A stretch of DNA of 64,000 nucleotides, taken from contig CANLUL010000001.1 of the NCBI GenBank assembly GCA_947494305.1, forward strand, positions 434,001 to 498,000. Direction: 5' to 3'. Below the pieces are notes generated by a model. That model did not search any database, was not told the DNA's origin, and was given only the letters and a program-made list of their open reading frames with translations. Made by a program: the position numbers and the translations under genes. Source of the stretch: an uncultured Sphingomonadaceae bacterium (GTDB taxonomy: Bacteria > Pseudomonadota > Alphaproteobacteria > Sphingomonadales > Sphingomonadaceae). Below, one piece after another: positions 17,222 through 25,993 of this stretch. Position 1 is the stretch's first letter. Each line of letters opens with the position of its first letter.

Positions 17222-17820
17222 GCCAGATCGCGCTACCGCTAGAAATCGCATTACCTGATCAAGGGGGCGGCTATCTGGTTTCCGATTGCAATGCTCATAT
17301 ACATGCGCAGCTGCAAAATTCAAAGACTTGGCCAAATGGCACCGCAATTCTGATTGGTGAAAAATTGTCGGGAAAGACTGCTATCGGCAGGGCATTCATC
17401 CGCGATACGGGAGGTTTGATCCTCGATGATGCCGACCACGAAGATGATGAACTGATCTTTCACCTTTGGAACCGGGCAAAAGAAGAGAAAAAACCGCTCT
17501 TTTTGACGGCATCTCTTCCGGTAGCCAAATGGGGCATTGCGTTGCCAGACCTCAAATCACGGCTAGCCGCTTCGCTGCTGTTGCAAATTGGTTCCCCAGA
17601 TGAGGTCATGATTGACGGATTACTGCAACAATATTTTGCTAAGCGTGGGCTATCCATATCACAGGATGCGCTGGGATATCTGACCAAAAGAATGGAGCGT
17701 TCTTATCACAATGTTGAGCTTTTGGCGCAAAAGATGGATAAGATAGCAATTGAACGCAAGAAACCGATCACCTTATCGGTTGCAAAAACAGCTTTGCTGG
17801 AACAGCAGGCTGGGAGTTAA
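17218..17820 (+). CDS. hdaA: HdaA-like DnaA-related regulator
   Basis: A 200-residue protein resembling DnaA domain III without the DNA-binding domain. In Caulobacter, HdaA binds the DNA clamp and promotes DnaA-ATP hydrolysis after initiation. The N-terminus SQIALPL is a good clamp-binding motif (QxxLPL). The P-loop is altered (GEKLSGKTA) and Walker B-like LILDDAD follows. RLAASLLLQIGSPD and the helical C-terminal lid are DnaA-like. The start is a GTG inside the stop codon of the DUF2066 gene. ppk1 begins 8 bp after the stop. Confidence 0.85.
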   Translation: MSQIALPLEIALPDQGGGYLVSDCNAHIHAQLQNSKTWPNGTAILIGEKLSGKTAIGRAFIRDTGGLILDDADHEDDELIFHLWNRAKEEKKPLFLTASLPVAKWGIALPDLKSRLAASLLLQIGSPDEVMIDGLLQQYFAKRGLSISQDALGYLTKRMERSYHNVELLAQKMDKIAIERKKPITLSVAKTALLEQQAGS

Positions 17821-17828
17821 AAGTTTAA

Positions 17829-20039
17829 ATGGATAAGCCGGCGACCGATACTTCTGCCGTAGATAGTGATTTGGCTGATGATATAGACTCGTCTCCTTAT
17901 GTTGGTGACGCGGAAATTGAAGGAGGCTCTGATCGCTATTTTAACCGCGAGCTGAGTTGGCTTGGTTTCAATGAGCGGGTTATTGAAGAAGCGCAAAATA
18001 GCTCGCATCCATTGTTGGAACGGGTGCGTTTTTTGTCAATTTCTGGCAGCAATCTGGATGAGTTTTTCATGGTTCGTTTTGCCGGATTGGTCGGCCAGTA
18101 TCGACAGAATATCGAAGAGCGATCAGCAGATGGATTGACGGCCAGCCAACAGCTGCATGCTATAGCTGAACATGCCGATAAGTTGATGGGCAACCAGCAA
18201 TTGGTATGGGATGAGCTTCTGAAATCCTTAGCGAGTGAAGATATCTTTGTTCGGTCTCTTGATACGCTGAGTGCGGAAAAATTGAGCTGGTTGGAACAAC
18301 ATTTTGTTGATCAAATATTTCCAGTCTTGACGCCGCAAGCATTGGACCCCGCTCATCCCTTTCCGTTCATCCCCAATAAGGGATTAAGTCTGGTCTTCGA
18401 TCTAATTCGTGAAAGCGACAACCGAAACATTCGCGAACTGGTTATGATCCCATCCGGTTTGCCACGTTTCATTCGATTACCCTTGGAACCAGCAACCTAT
18501 GTGTCGGTGGAATCGGTTATCCAATTTTATTCTGGGCGCTTGTTCCCAGGATATAAGGTTACCAACAGCGGATTGTTTCGGATCATTCGGGACAGTGACA
18601 TTGAGGTCGAAGAAGAAGCAGAAGACCTGGTTCGCTATTTTCGCAGTGCGATCAAGCGCCGTCGGCGCGGAGACGTGATTCGGCTTGAAATCGGCCCGGA
18701 CATCTCTGACTCGATTGTTGCGATGCTGCGGGGTAACCTGCTTACAGAGGGCGCGACGGAGAGCCGGGTTGATGGCCTGATCAGCTTGGGTGATTTAGAT
18801 CTGCTTGTTGAAGAAGACCGACCTGATCTAAAATTCACACCCTATAGTCCGCGGTTTCCAGAGCGTATCCGTGACCATAGCGGAGACTGTTTCGCTGCTA
18901 TTCGTGACAAAGATCTGGTCGTTCATCATCCATATGAATCCTTCGAAGTTGTGATTGAGTTTCTTCGGCAAGCTGCGGCTGATCCTGACGTGGTGGCGAT
19001 TAAGCAAACTCTGTATCGCGCTGGAAAGCAGTCGGCGGTTATACGCGCGCTTATCGATGCAGCAGAGGCTGGCAAATCGGTAACAGCGGTTGTCGAACTA
19101 AAAGCACGCTTTGATGAAGAGCAAAACCTCCTTTGGGCCAGCGCCTTGGAACGCGCTGGTGTGCAAGTTGTGTACGGCTTTATCGAGTGGAAAACACACG
19201 CCAAGATATCGATGGTAGTGCGCAAGGAGGCAGAGGGTTATCGGACCTATTGTCACTTTGGTACAGGCAATTATCATCCGATAACTGCCAAAATCTATAC
19301 GGACATAAGTTTCTTCACCGATGACCCGAAGGCGGCTCGAGATGCTGCGCAATTGTTCAACTATATTACCGGATATGTTGAGCCGAAAGAACTTGAGCTT
19401 ATTTCAATGTCTCCAAGAGACTTGCGCAACAATCTGATGGGTTTGATCGAACAGGAAATAGCAAATGTGCGTAATGGCAAGCCGGGGATGATTTGGGCAA
19501 AGATGAATTCGTTGGTTGACCCCGCGCTTATTGAAAAATTGTACCAGGCCAGCAATGCCGGCGTTGACATCGATTTGGTGGTTCGCGGAATATGTTGTCT
19601 GCGTCCTGGCGTTTCAGGCATGTCGGATAACATCCGAGTAAAATCTGTCATCGGCCGTTTTCTCGAACATAGTCGGATCTGGGCATTCGGGAATGGTAGT
19701 GAATTGCCGAATGATGATGCCAAACTCTTCATTTCATCCGCCGATTGGATGCCGCGTAATCTGGATCGGCGTGTTGAATATATGATTCCGATTACAAACA
19801 GAACGGTACATGACCAGATTCTGGATCAGGTGATGGTCGCTAACCTGATTGATGATGAGCAGAGTTGGGAACTCGGAGCAGATGGCAGTTATACTCGCGT
19901 GAAGCCGTCTGATAAGCCATTTAACCTCCATCGTTACTTTATGACCAATCCGTCGCTGTCCGGACGCGGAAAAGCGCTTAAGAAAAGTAACGCTGTCCCA
20001 AGGCTGAGCTTACGTCGGCGCAAAAAAAGAGCTGAATGA
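17829..20039 (+). CDS. ppk1: Polyphosphate kinase 1
   Basis: Reversibly polymerises the gamma phosphate of ATP into polyphosphate. The 736-residue protein shows all PPK1 parts: the N domain with RYFNRELSWLGFNERV, the head domain with DEFFMVR, and the two phospholipase D-like domains. The first of these has KTHAKISMV, with the autophosphorylated His, and HFGTGNYHPITAKIYTD. The second has RGICCLRPGVSG and the second active His in LEHSRIWAFGNG. The first 30 residues are an acidic, poorly conserved extension. It is cytosolic or membrane-associated. ppx follows after 6 bp, pairing synthesis with breakdown in one operon. Confidence 0.97.
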   Translation: MDKPATDTSAVDSDLADDIDSSPYVGDAEIEGGSDRYFNRELSWLGFNERVIEEAQNSSHPLLERVRFLSISGSNLDEFFMVRFAGLVGQYRQNIEERSADGLTASQQLHAIAEHADKLMGNQQLVWDELLKSLASEDIFVRSLDTLSAEKLSWLEQHFVDQIFPVLTPQALDPAHPFPFIPNKGLSLVFDLIRESDNRNIRELVMIPSGLPRFIRLPLEPATYVSVESVIQFYSGRLFPGYKVTNSGLFRIIRDSDIEVEEEAEDLVRYFRSAIKRRRRGDVIRLEIGPDISDSIVAMLRGNLLTEGATESRVDGLISLGDLDLLVEEDRPDLKFTPYSPRFPERIRDHSGDCFAAIRDKDLVVHHPYESFEVVIEFLRQAAADPDVVAIKQTLYRAGKQSAVIRALIDAAEAGKSVTAVVELKARFDEEQNLLWASALERAGVQVVYGFIEWKTHAKISMVVRKEAEGYRTYCHFGTGNYHPITAKIYTDISFFTDDPKAARDAAQLFNYITGYVEPKELELISMSPRDLRNNLMGLIEQEIANVRNGKPGMIWAKMNSLVDPALIEKLYQASNAGVDIDLVVRGICCLRPGVSGMSDNIRVKSVIGRFLEHSRIWAFGNGSELPNDDAKLFISSADWMPRNLDRRVEYMIPITNRTVHDQILDQVMVANLIDDEQSWELGADGSYTRVKPSDKPFNLHRYFMTNPSLSGRGKALKKSNAVPRLSLRRRKKRAE

Positions 20040-20045
20040 AAACTT

Positions 20046-21557
20046 ATGGGGGGTGAGGCACTCAAAAAACTGGTCACAGAACCACGGTCGCAGACGGATC
20101 AGCGTACTGCCATTATTGATATTGGATCTAACTCTATTCGTCTGGTTGTTTATCAAGGGCCAGCGCGGGTACCGGCAATATTGTTCAATGAAAAAGTAAT
20201 GGCTGGACTTGGGAAAGAGTTGGCCACTACCGGTGCTATTGCAGAGGATTCATTGCAAACTGCAAAATCGGCTTTGCAGCGCTTTTACCGTCTTTGTCAG
20301 GAAATGAATGTTGATATCGTAGAAAGTTTCGCAACCTCTGCGGTTCGCGATGCTAGCAATGGTAAGGACTTGCTCAAAATAGCGAGCAAGATCGGCATCG
20401 AAACTAATGTCCTACAAGGTGAGGAAGAAGCACACCTTGCTGGCCTGGGCGTAATATCAGCGATTCCCAATGCGGATGGTATTGTTGGTGATCTGGGTGG
20501 TGGCAGCCTCGAATTGGCGCGAATTAAAGACGGTAAGGTACTGGAAACGCATAGCTTCCCTCTGGGTGTTTTGCGCGTAAAGGAGCTACGGGCCAAGGGT
20601 ACGGACAAGCTAAAACGGCATGTTCGTAAAATACTTAAAAAACTTGGATGGGACAAAGAGGCGCGAGGCCTTCCTTTCTATTTGGTCGGTGGATCCTGGC
20701 GATCTCTGGCCCGCGTTGACATGCATACAGCGGGATATCCGCTGCCGGTCATTCATCACTATGAAATGGAGCCACATCGGGCTCGGCGATTGGTCAGCAA
20801 GCTGGCACATTTAAACAAAGCAAAATTGAAAGAAGTGCCGGGCCTTTCAACATCCCGTATCCCTACGCTTGATGACGCTGCATGGTTGCTTTCTTTCATG
20901 GTGCGGTATCTCGATAGCAGTGAAATGATCGTCTCCGCCTATGGCGTGCGGGAGGGTATGTTGTTTCACCGGGTGAACGAGCAGGAGGCTGCGCGTGATC
21001 CTCTACTTCTAGCTACTGAAGAGTCAGGAACAGCCCAGGCGCGTTTCCCAGCGAATAGCAAGCTATTGGGCAAATGGATTGCGGATATCTTCTCTGACGA
21101 TCCAAAAGAATGGCACCGCATTAGGCAAGCCGCTTGCAATTTGGGAGATGTCGCTTGGCGAGCCAATCCCAATTTCAGGGCAGAGCGCGGGCTTGTTATG
21201 GGACTTCACGGCAATTGGGTGGGAATAACAGGTCCGGAACGAGAAATGTTGGGGCAAGCGTTGTTCACCAGCTTTGGTGGCGGCAGTAACACCGTTTTCC
21301 CTGGCGGAGGAAAACTTGTCAGACCGGAAGCAACGCAGCGAGCCATTGCCTGGGGACTAGCAATGCGTCTCGCACAGCGATTGAGTGGGGGCACCAGAAG
21401 GCCTTTGGAACAATCTAGCATATGCCGGGTTGATGGAAAGCTCGAGTTAAGGCTTCCGGGTTCTATCGCAAAGCTTTACGGGGATTCTGTTCAGAAAAGG
21501 CATAGCCAGCTCAGCGCTATTCTCGAGCTTGAGCCAGCCTTGGTTGCGAAAAAATAA
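20046..21557 (+). CDS. ppx: Exopolyphosphatase / guanosine pentaphosphate phosphohydrolase
   Basis: Removes terminal phosphate from polyphosphate, and may act on pppGpp. The 503-residue protein has the ASKHA-fold phosphate loops IDIGSNSIRLVVY and GDLGGGSLELARI, the catalytic Glu region (GEEEAHLAGLG) and a C-terminal HD-like helical domain (about 320-480). It follows ppk1 by 6 bp. A strongly purine-rich stretch at the ATG (20046) makes the exact start uncertain by a few codons; the first conserved residues are QRTAIIDIG. Confidence 0.94.
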   Translation: MGGEALKKLVTEPRSQTDQRTAIIDIGSNSIRLVVYQGPARVPAILFNEKVMAGLGKELATTGAIAEDSLQTAKSALQRFYRLCQEMNVDIVESFATSAVRDASNGKDLLKIASKIGIETNVLQGEEEAHLAGLGVISAIPNADGIVGDLGGGSLELARIKDGKVLETHSFPLGVLRVKELRAKGTDKLKRHVRKILKKLGWDKEARGLPFYLVGGSWRSLARVDMHTAGYPLPVIHHYEMEPHRARRLVSKLAHLNKAKLKEVPGLSTSRIPTLDDAAWLLSFMVRYLDSSEMIVSAYGVREGMLFHRVNEQEAARDPLLLATEESGTAQARFPANSKLLGKWIADIFSDDPKEWHRIRQAACNLGDVAWRANPNFRAERGLVMGLHGNWVGITGPEREMLGQALFTSFGGGSNTVFPGGGKLVRPEATQRAIAWGLAMRLAQRLSGGTRRPLEQSSICRVDGKLELRLPGSIAKLYGDSVQKRHSQLSAILELEPALVAKK

Positions 21558-21561
21558 GAGA

Positions 21562-21870
21562 TCAGCCGCAGCTGACCCTTTGAATCTGCATTTCTTCATC
21601 ATAGCTAATGTTTAATCGGTCTTGCCGAAAATCCATCGTTACGGCACTGTTGGGCGGTATCCAGCGAAGCGTTTTGGCATAAGATTTTTTTAAAGCCAGC
21701 TTGCCGGTATTGTCATTGGCTTGTTCGCCGATCAACACCTGCAGTTCCTTTGCATCACAAACATAATCTGCCTTGGCGATTTGTTCTGGTGTTTTTGCCG
21801 CTGGCTTGAATGTGGAACAACCGGAAATGGCAATTGCGGTTATGATTATCGTTGGCAGTTTTGCATTCAT
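21562..21870 (-). CDS. I78 family peptidase inhibitor lipoprotein
   Basis: A 102-residue predicted lipoprotein. The signal peptide ends in the lipobox ISGC (Cys18). The mature part matches the I78 inhibitor family: CDAKELQVLIGE, the RWIPPNSAVTMDFRQDRLNI core and IQRVSCG at the end, with two Cys likely to form a disulfide. Members inhibit serine proteases; the target is unknown. It overlaps the stop codon of rnd by 4 bp (ATGA) and is translated after rnd. It converges on ppx. Confidence 0.85.
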   Translation of the reverse strand: MNAKLPTIIITAIAISGCSTFKPAAKTPEQIAKADYVCDAKELQVLIGEQANDNTGKLALKKSYAKTLRWIPPNSAVTMDFRQDRLNISYDEEMQIQRVSCG

Positions 21871-23057
21871 TCTGCGATCTCGCTTTCCCTCTCCGGCTGG
21901 TGAGTCATTTCAAGCTTACCATCTTTCACCGTAAAACTCACGCGGCCTTCTATCAAATCAAGCGCATCACGCCCAAATTGTTCGTAGCGCCATCCTTCAA
22001 GCAACGAGACGTCTTCTCGCTCACCAGCAACAATACGCTCTAGATCCTCGGCTCGTGCGAGCAGACGCGATGCGACATTAAGTTCGGTGGATCGGATTTT
22101 TAGTAACAGCTTTAGGAGGTCCGCGACCAATGCATTTTCCTTGCCGTGTTTCGGGCGTCGGCCGTTTTTTTGCGGTAAATCATCGCGGGACAAAGGTTGC
22201 GCATCCTCAAGCGCTTCCATTAGTCGCTCTCCGATATCGTTATTTTTCCATCCGTTGGAAAGCCCGCGGACCTGACCAAGTTTAAACTGGTCCTTCGGCG
22301 GGTGAGCTGCGATGTCGGCCAATGTTTCATCACGAACTATTCGGCCGCGAGGTAAATCTTTGGATTGGGCCTCTCGTTCGCGCCAAGCCGCCAGTGATTT
22401 CAATCGCCCCAATGTTTCCAGGTTGCGACCCTGCGACTTCACTCTCTTCCAAGCATGTTCCGGATCATTAATATAGTTCGCTGGGTCAGCTAGCTTTTCC
22501 ATCTCCACGTTGATCCACATTCCGCGATTGGTTTCTTTCAATTTCTCCAGCATGCGCGGAAAAACCTCAGAGAGATGTGTGACATCGCCGATCGCATATT
22601 TTAGCTGCCGATCATTAAGCGGCCTTCTGGACCAGTCCGTAAAGCGCGCACCTTTGTCTAGAGTAACGCCCAACCAACTATCGATGAGGTTGGCATATCC
22701 AATTTGTTCACTGGGCCCCAATGCCATGGCCGCAATTTGTGTGTCAAAAATCGGATGCGGTGTTTTGCCGGTCATGTTGTGAATAATCTCAACATCCTGA
22801 CCGCCAGCATGAAATACTTTCAAAACTTCTTCATTGTCGACCAACAGATCGAGTAGTGGATCTAGATCGACACCGTCTACCAATGGGTCAATTGCGGCAG
22901 CTTCATTTCCATCCGATATCTGGATAAGGCATAAGATTGGCCAATAGGTGTTTTCCCGCATGAATTCTGTATCAACAGCGACAAAATCGGCTTTGGCGAA
23001 GCGCGCACAAATATCAGCGATATCCTGATTATCGGTCAGCAAAGGATGAATGTGCAT
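21867..23057 (-). CDS. rnd: Ribonuclease D
   Basis: 3'-5' exoribonuclease used in tRNA 3'-end maturation, 396 residues. The DEDD catalytic motifs are present: VAVDTEFMRENTY (Exo I), the VFHAGGQDVEI segment (Exo II) and the YAIGDVTHL segment (Exo III, DEDDy type). An HRDC domain follows at about 215-290. The start is ATG at 23057, where AGGA lies 5 nt upstream; a longer frame beginning at 23084 has no such site. The I78 lipoprotein gene overlaps its stop codon. Confidence 0.95.
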   Translation of the reverse strand: MHIHPLLTDNQDIADICARFAKADFVAVDTEFMRENTYWPILCLIQISDGNEAAAIDPLVDGVDLDPLLDLLVDNEEVLKVFHAGGQDVEIIHNMTGKTPHPIFDTQIAAMALGPSEQIGYANLIDSWLGVTLDKGARFTDWSRRPLNDRQLKYAIGDVTHLSEVFPRMLEKLKETNRGMWINVEMEKLADPANYINDPEHAWKRVKSQGRNLETLGRLKSLAAWREREAQSKDLPRGRIVRDETLADIAAHPPKDQFKLGQVRGLSNGWKNNDIGERLMEALEDAQPLSRDDLPQKNGRRPKHGKENALVADLLKLLLKIRSTELNVASRLLARAEDLERIVAGEREDVSLLEGWRYEQFGRDALDLIEGRVSFTVKDGKLEMTHQPERESEIAE

Positions 23058-23129
23058 TTTTGTCCTATACAGCGGGCAGCCCATCGCGCAAATGCTTTAC
23101 CGGGTGCAAGGTGAATTTGGGGAATGATC

Positions 23130-23462
23130 ATGGCATTTTGGTCACTTTTGGTAATGGCTGTGATGGCTTTGCTAGTCCTGGGGCAGGTAATGGCAATGTG
23201 GGGGGATGCTTATTTGGCAATGGCAAATCCAAGACCCGTGGGCGGCAAAACCATAGAGGTTACTATACTGGCTTGGGGTTTCGCTTCACGACACGGGCGA
23301 TCTTTGGAAGTGGATGATTGTGTTGGATTAGGCATTAACGACATGCGTTTTTATATGACCCCGAAACATATTTTGATTTGTCTGATTACGTTCGGCTTTG
23401 TTCGCACCATCAGCATAGCCTATCGCTGTTATGCTGGCGACAGCGATGTGGAGTGTGCATAA
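23130..23462 (+). CDS. Small predicted membrane protein, unknown
   Basis: A 110-residue frame I do not recognise. The first 25 residues (MAFWSLLVMAVMALL and on) form a hydrophobic segment, and a second one lies near residues 80-95. Two things support it as real. GGGGA lies 6 nt before the ATG at 23130, and the stop codon overlaps the start of the FAD-oxidase gene as TAATG, which suggests translational coupling. The middle of the protein shows no familiar motif, and codon use is not clearly better than chance, so the call is tentative. Confidence 0.4.
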   Translation: MAFWSLLVMAVMALLVLGQVMAMWGDAYLAMANPRPVGGKTIEVTILAWGFASRHGRSLEVDDCVGLGINDMRFYMTPKHILICLITFGFVRTISIAYRCYAGDSDVECA

Positions 23463-24976
23463 TGACGGAGGTGTATCATCTCGGTCAACAGGTCTGGGCC
23501 AACTATCACAAGACCGCGGCATGTAATCTGAAAGACCGCATTGAATTGGCCAACGGTCAGGAAACAAGTGGCCGCGCCTATTTGAAAAATGCAGCTGAAG
23601 CGGTGCTGGAACTGCTTAAGGAAGCAAAGCAATATAATATCCCGGTCCGCCCCGTGGGGGCAGGGTGGTCACCTGCGCCCATCAATATAGTCGAAGATGG
23701 CTGGTTGATTGAAACCATGCGTCTCAATCGCACTTTCAAGATTAACGCTGATGACGTGCATGAAGACAGCGTCATAGAAGCCGAAGCTTTGCTGCTAGTT
23801 CAGTGCGGAGCGACTGTTGATGAAGTTTATGAAAGCGCTGAAGAACTGGGTAGATCCCTGCGAACGGGCGGAGCCAGCAATGGTCAGAGTTTTGCTGGTG
23901 CCTGTGCCACCGGAACGCATGGTAGCGTTTGGCGGGAGGGGGGTATCCAAGACCATGTGCGAGCCCTTCAACTGGTGACACCAGAGCGCATAATATGGGT
24001 CTCTCCGAAGCAGGCCGTTCTGTCTGATGATTTTATTGCTCAAACCGGTGCTGAGCTGATCAGGGATGACAAGATTTTCGCTGCGTGCCAGCTTCACGTT
24101 GGCGCGATGGGTTTTATCACGGCGATGTTGATCGAAACCGATCCCATCTACATGGTTCGTAACATCCAGAAGGCCGTCAAAATAGAGCGGGAGCATATTG
24201 ATTGGCTTTGTGAAGGAAATTTCACCAAATTCTCACGAGAATTCGGATTGAATGAAGAGCCATATTTCCAGCAGTTAATCCTCAATCCATTCGATCCATT
24301 CGACAAAAAGGCGTTGCTACGCTTCCTGTATAAACGACCCTTTGATCCTTCGATCCCGCCCCCGCCGCCACCCAAAATGGGTGCAGGCTATGACGCATTG
24401 ACTTTGCTTGGAAAGGCTATGGCCGGCAGTGATTGGTTCAAAGCGGACATACTGCAGATGGCTATGGAGAAGGGCTATCCGAAGAATATGGATGTGGATG
24501 ACCCAGAGGCAATAGCGACTTGGGGAAACACCACTGAGGAACATGCGCCAATTGGGAACTTGTTTAATGGTTCAGTGACGCTGGACCGAAATAAACTTAG
24601 TGAAGTGTTTGATTTGATTATTCATAGCTTTCGTGATGGCGGCGGCGGTACAGTCGTCACCCTGCGCTTCTTGAGCAAAGCCCAAGGATTGTTGGCACCG
24701 GCACGTTGGGATCACAATGTGGTCATAGATTTTGACGGTCCGAATGTTGAATCCAGCCACAATGGTTACAAAAAGGTGGTTGATGCATTGGATGCTGCAG
24801 GCATTGCCTTCACGCGGCACTGGGGGAAAACCAACAATCTCAATGAGCGTCGAATAAAGCGAGACTATGAACAAAAATTTGCAGACTGGAAATGGGCGCA
24901 AGCGCAGATAATGCCCGATGAATCTGACCGAAAGGTTTTCGCCAATAAAGAACTGGTGAAACTGGGATTGATTTGA
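23462..24976 (+). CDS. FAD-binding oxidoreductase (VAO / aldonolactone oxidase type)
   Basis: A flavoprotein of 504 residues, predicted cytosolic. The N-terminal FAD-binding domain shows PVRPVGAGWSPAPI, LVQCGATVDEVYE and RTGGASNGQSFAGACATGTHG, the latter like the pyrophosphate-binding loop of sugar-lactone oxidases. The C-terminal part carries a conserved TRHWGKTN segment like the HWGK motif of D-arabinono-1,4-lactone oxidases. The substrate is not readable. The ATG at 23462 has GGAG 8 nt upstream and overlaps the previous stop as TAATG. A proline run (PPPPPPK) sits near residue 300. The DUF169 gene follows after 61 bp. Confidence 0.85.
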   Translation: MTEVYHLGQQVWANYHKTAACNLKDRIELANGQETSGRAYLKNAAEAVLELLKEAKQYNIPVRPVGAGWSPAPINIVEDGWLIETMRLNRTFKINADDVHEDSVIEAEALLLVQCGATVDEVYESAEELGRSLRTGGASNGQSFAGACATGTHGSVWREGGIQDHVRALQLVTPERIIWVSPKQAVLSDDFIAQTGAELIRDDKIFAACQLHVGAMGFITAMLIETDPIYMVRNIQKAVKIEREHIDWLCEGNFTKFSREFGLNEEPYFQQLILNPFDPFDKKALLRFLYKRPFDPSIPPPPPPKMGAGYDALTLLGKAMAGSDWFKADILQMAMEKGYPKNMDVDDPEAIATWGNTTEEHAPIGNLFNGSVTLDRNKLSEVFDLIIHSFRDGGGGTVVTLRFLSKAQGLLAPARWDHNVVIDFDGPNVESSHNGYKKVVDALDAAGIAFTRHWGKTNNLNERRIKRDYEQKFADWKWAQAQIMPDESDRKVFANKELVKLGLI

Positions 24977-25037
24977 CCGTCTGGCCAGCCTGCTTGCCGT
25001 TTGATAGGTCGGTTGGATCAATGAAAAGGATATCCTG

Positions 25038-25835
25038 ATGCCCGAGATCAGCAATTGCTGGAATGATGCTACTGATTATGACTATCCCGCGCTGGTTCAG
25101 CAGCTGCAATATTATTTGAAGCTTAAGGCAACCCCTATTGGGATGAAACGCTTTCAAAGTGTTGCTGATCTGGAGGAAATCGAAAAACTTAGGCGTCCAC
25201 CAGAGGATGTAAAATTGGCGACGGATCAGATTGTCGGACAAAGTCGGTGGTTGGGTTATACTATCGGTATCACCATGGACAATCTGGTCGGATCACAATG
25301 CGGTGCGGTGGTTGGTCTTTATCCACGCGATGAGGAGTTTCTTAGCGGAAACATGTTCAACGGTGTCTGGTATGGCTCGCTAGAGGATAGCAAGGCGCAT
25401 CAGAATGCTATGGATTGCGCGCCCTATGGCGAATATGAAGCGCTGGTTGTTTCACCGTTGACCTCCGGTCGCATTGGTAATCCCGATATATGTTTGATCT
25501 ATGCCACTCCTGGGCAAATGATCACGATTGCCAATGGCCTGCAGTGGAAAGACTATAAACCTCTGAATCTCTCCATTGTGGGAGAAAGCTCCTGTGCCGA
25601 TTCATGGGGCAGGGCGCTAAAAACCGGAGAGCCTTCTGTATCGATTCCCTGTTATGCCGAACGCAAATTTGGCGGTGTGCAGGATGACGAGATGCTGATT
25701 GCATTGCCACCGAGTTACCTGCCCGGACTGGTGGAAGGATTAGGTGCGTTGAGTCAAAATGGACTGCGATATCCTATACCCAACCATGGATTGGATGTGT
25801 CCCCATTGGCTTCAATGGGAAAATCTTACGGGTGA
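25038..25835 (+). CDS. DUF169 family protein
   Basis: 265 residues, matching DUF169 by its length and by the C-terminal block SIPCYAERKFGGVQDDEMLIALPPSYLP. Other visible parts are GYTIGITMDNLVG, GEYEALVVSPL and GNPDICLIYATPGQM. Its function is unknown; members occur with redox and metal-related genes. Several Cys residues (in CWND, GSQCG, MDCAP, PDICL, SSCAD, PCYAE) are spread along the chain. AAAGGA precedes the ATG at good distance. It lies in the same direction after the FAD oxidase and is probably co-transcribed. Confidence 0.85.
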   Translation: MPEISNCWNDATDYDYPALVQQLQYYLKLKATPIGMKRFQSVADLEEIEKLRRPPEDVKLATDQIVGQSRWLGYTIGITMDNLVGSQCGAVVGLYPRDEEFLSGNMFNGVWYGSLEDSKAHQNAMDCAPYGEYEALVVSPLTSGRIGNPDICLIYATPGQMITIANGLQWKDYKPLNLSIVGESSCADSWGRALKTGEPSVSIPCYAERKFGGVQDDEMLIALPPSYLPGLVEGLGALSQNGLRYPIPNHGLDVSPLASMGKSYG

Positions 25836-25905
25836 TCGGAAATTGGGGGTCAGTCTGTTTCTGGATTGCCGGAGAAAAACGACCCTTGGAATTGCATCAC
25901 AACCC

Positions 25906-25934
25906 TTGACAAATGCACGCTTCCCCTGTGTTAC
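25906..25934 (+). promoter_or_regulatory. Possible sigma-70 promoter of aspS
   Basis: TTGACA at 25906-25911 is a perfect -35 box. A 17-nt spacer leads to TGTTAC, a weak -10 box with three matches. It lies about 60 nt upstream of the aspS start, in the only non-coding gap of this stretch. The -10 match is poor, so the call is tentative. Confidence 0.35.
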
Positions 25935-25993
25935 GCGCAGCATAAGTTTGCAAAGCGCAAACATTCCTAGAAAAGTTATTCCAAAGGCCTGTC

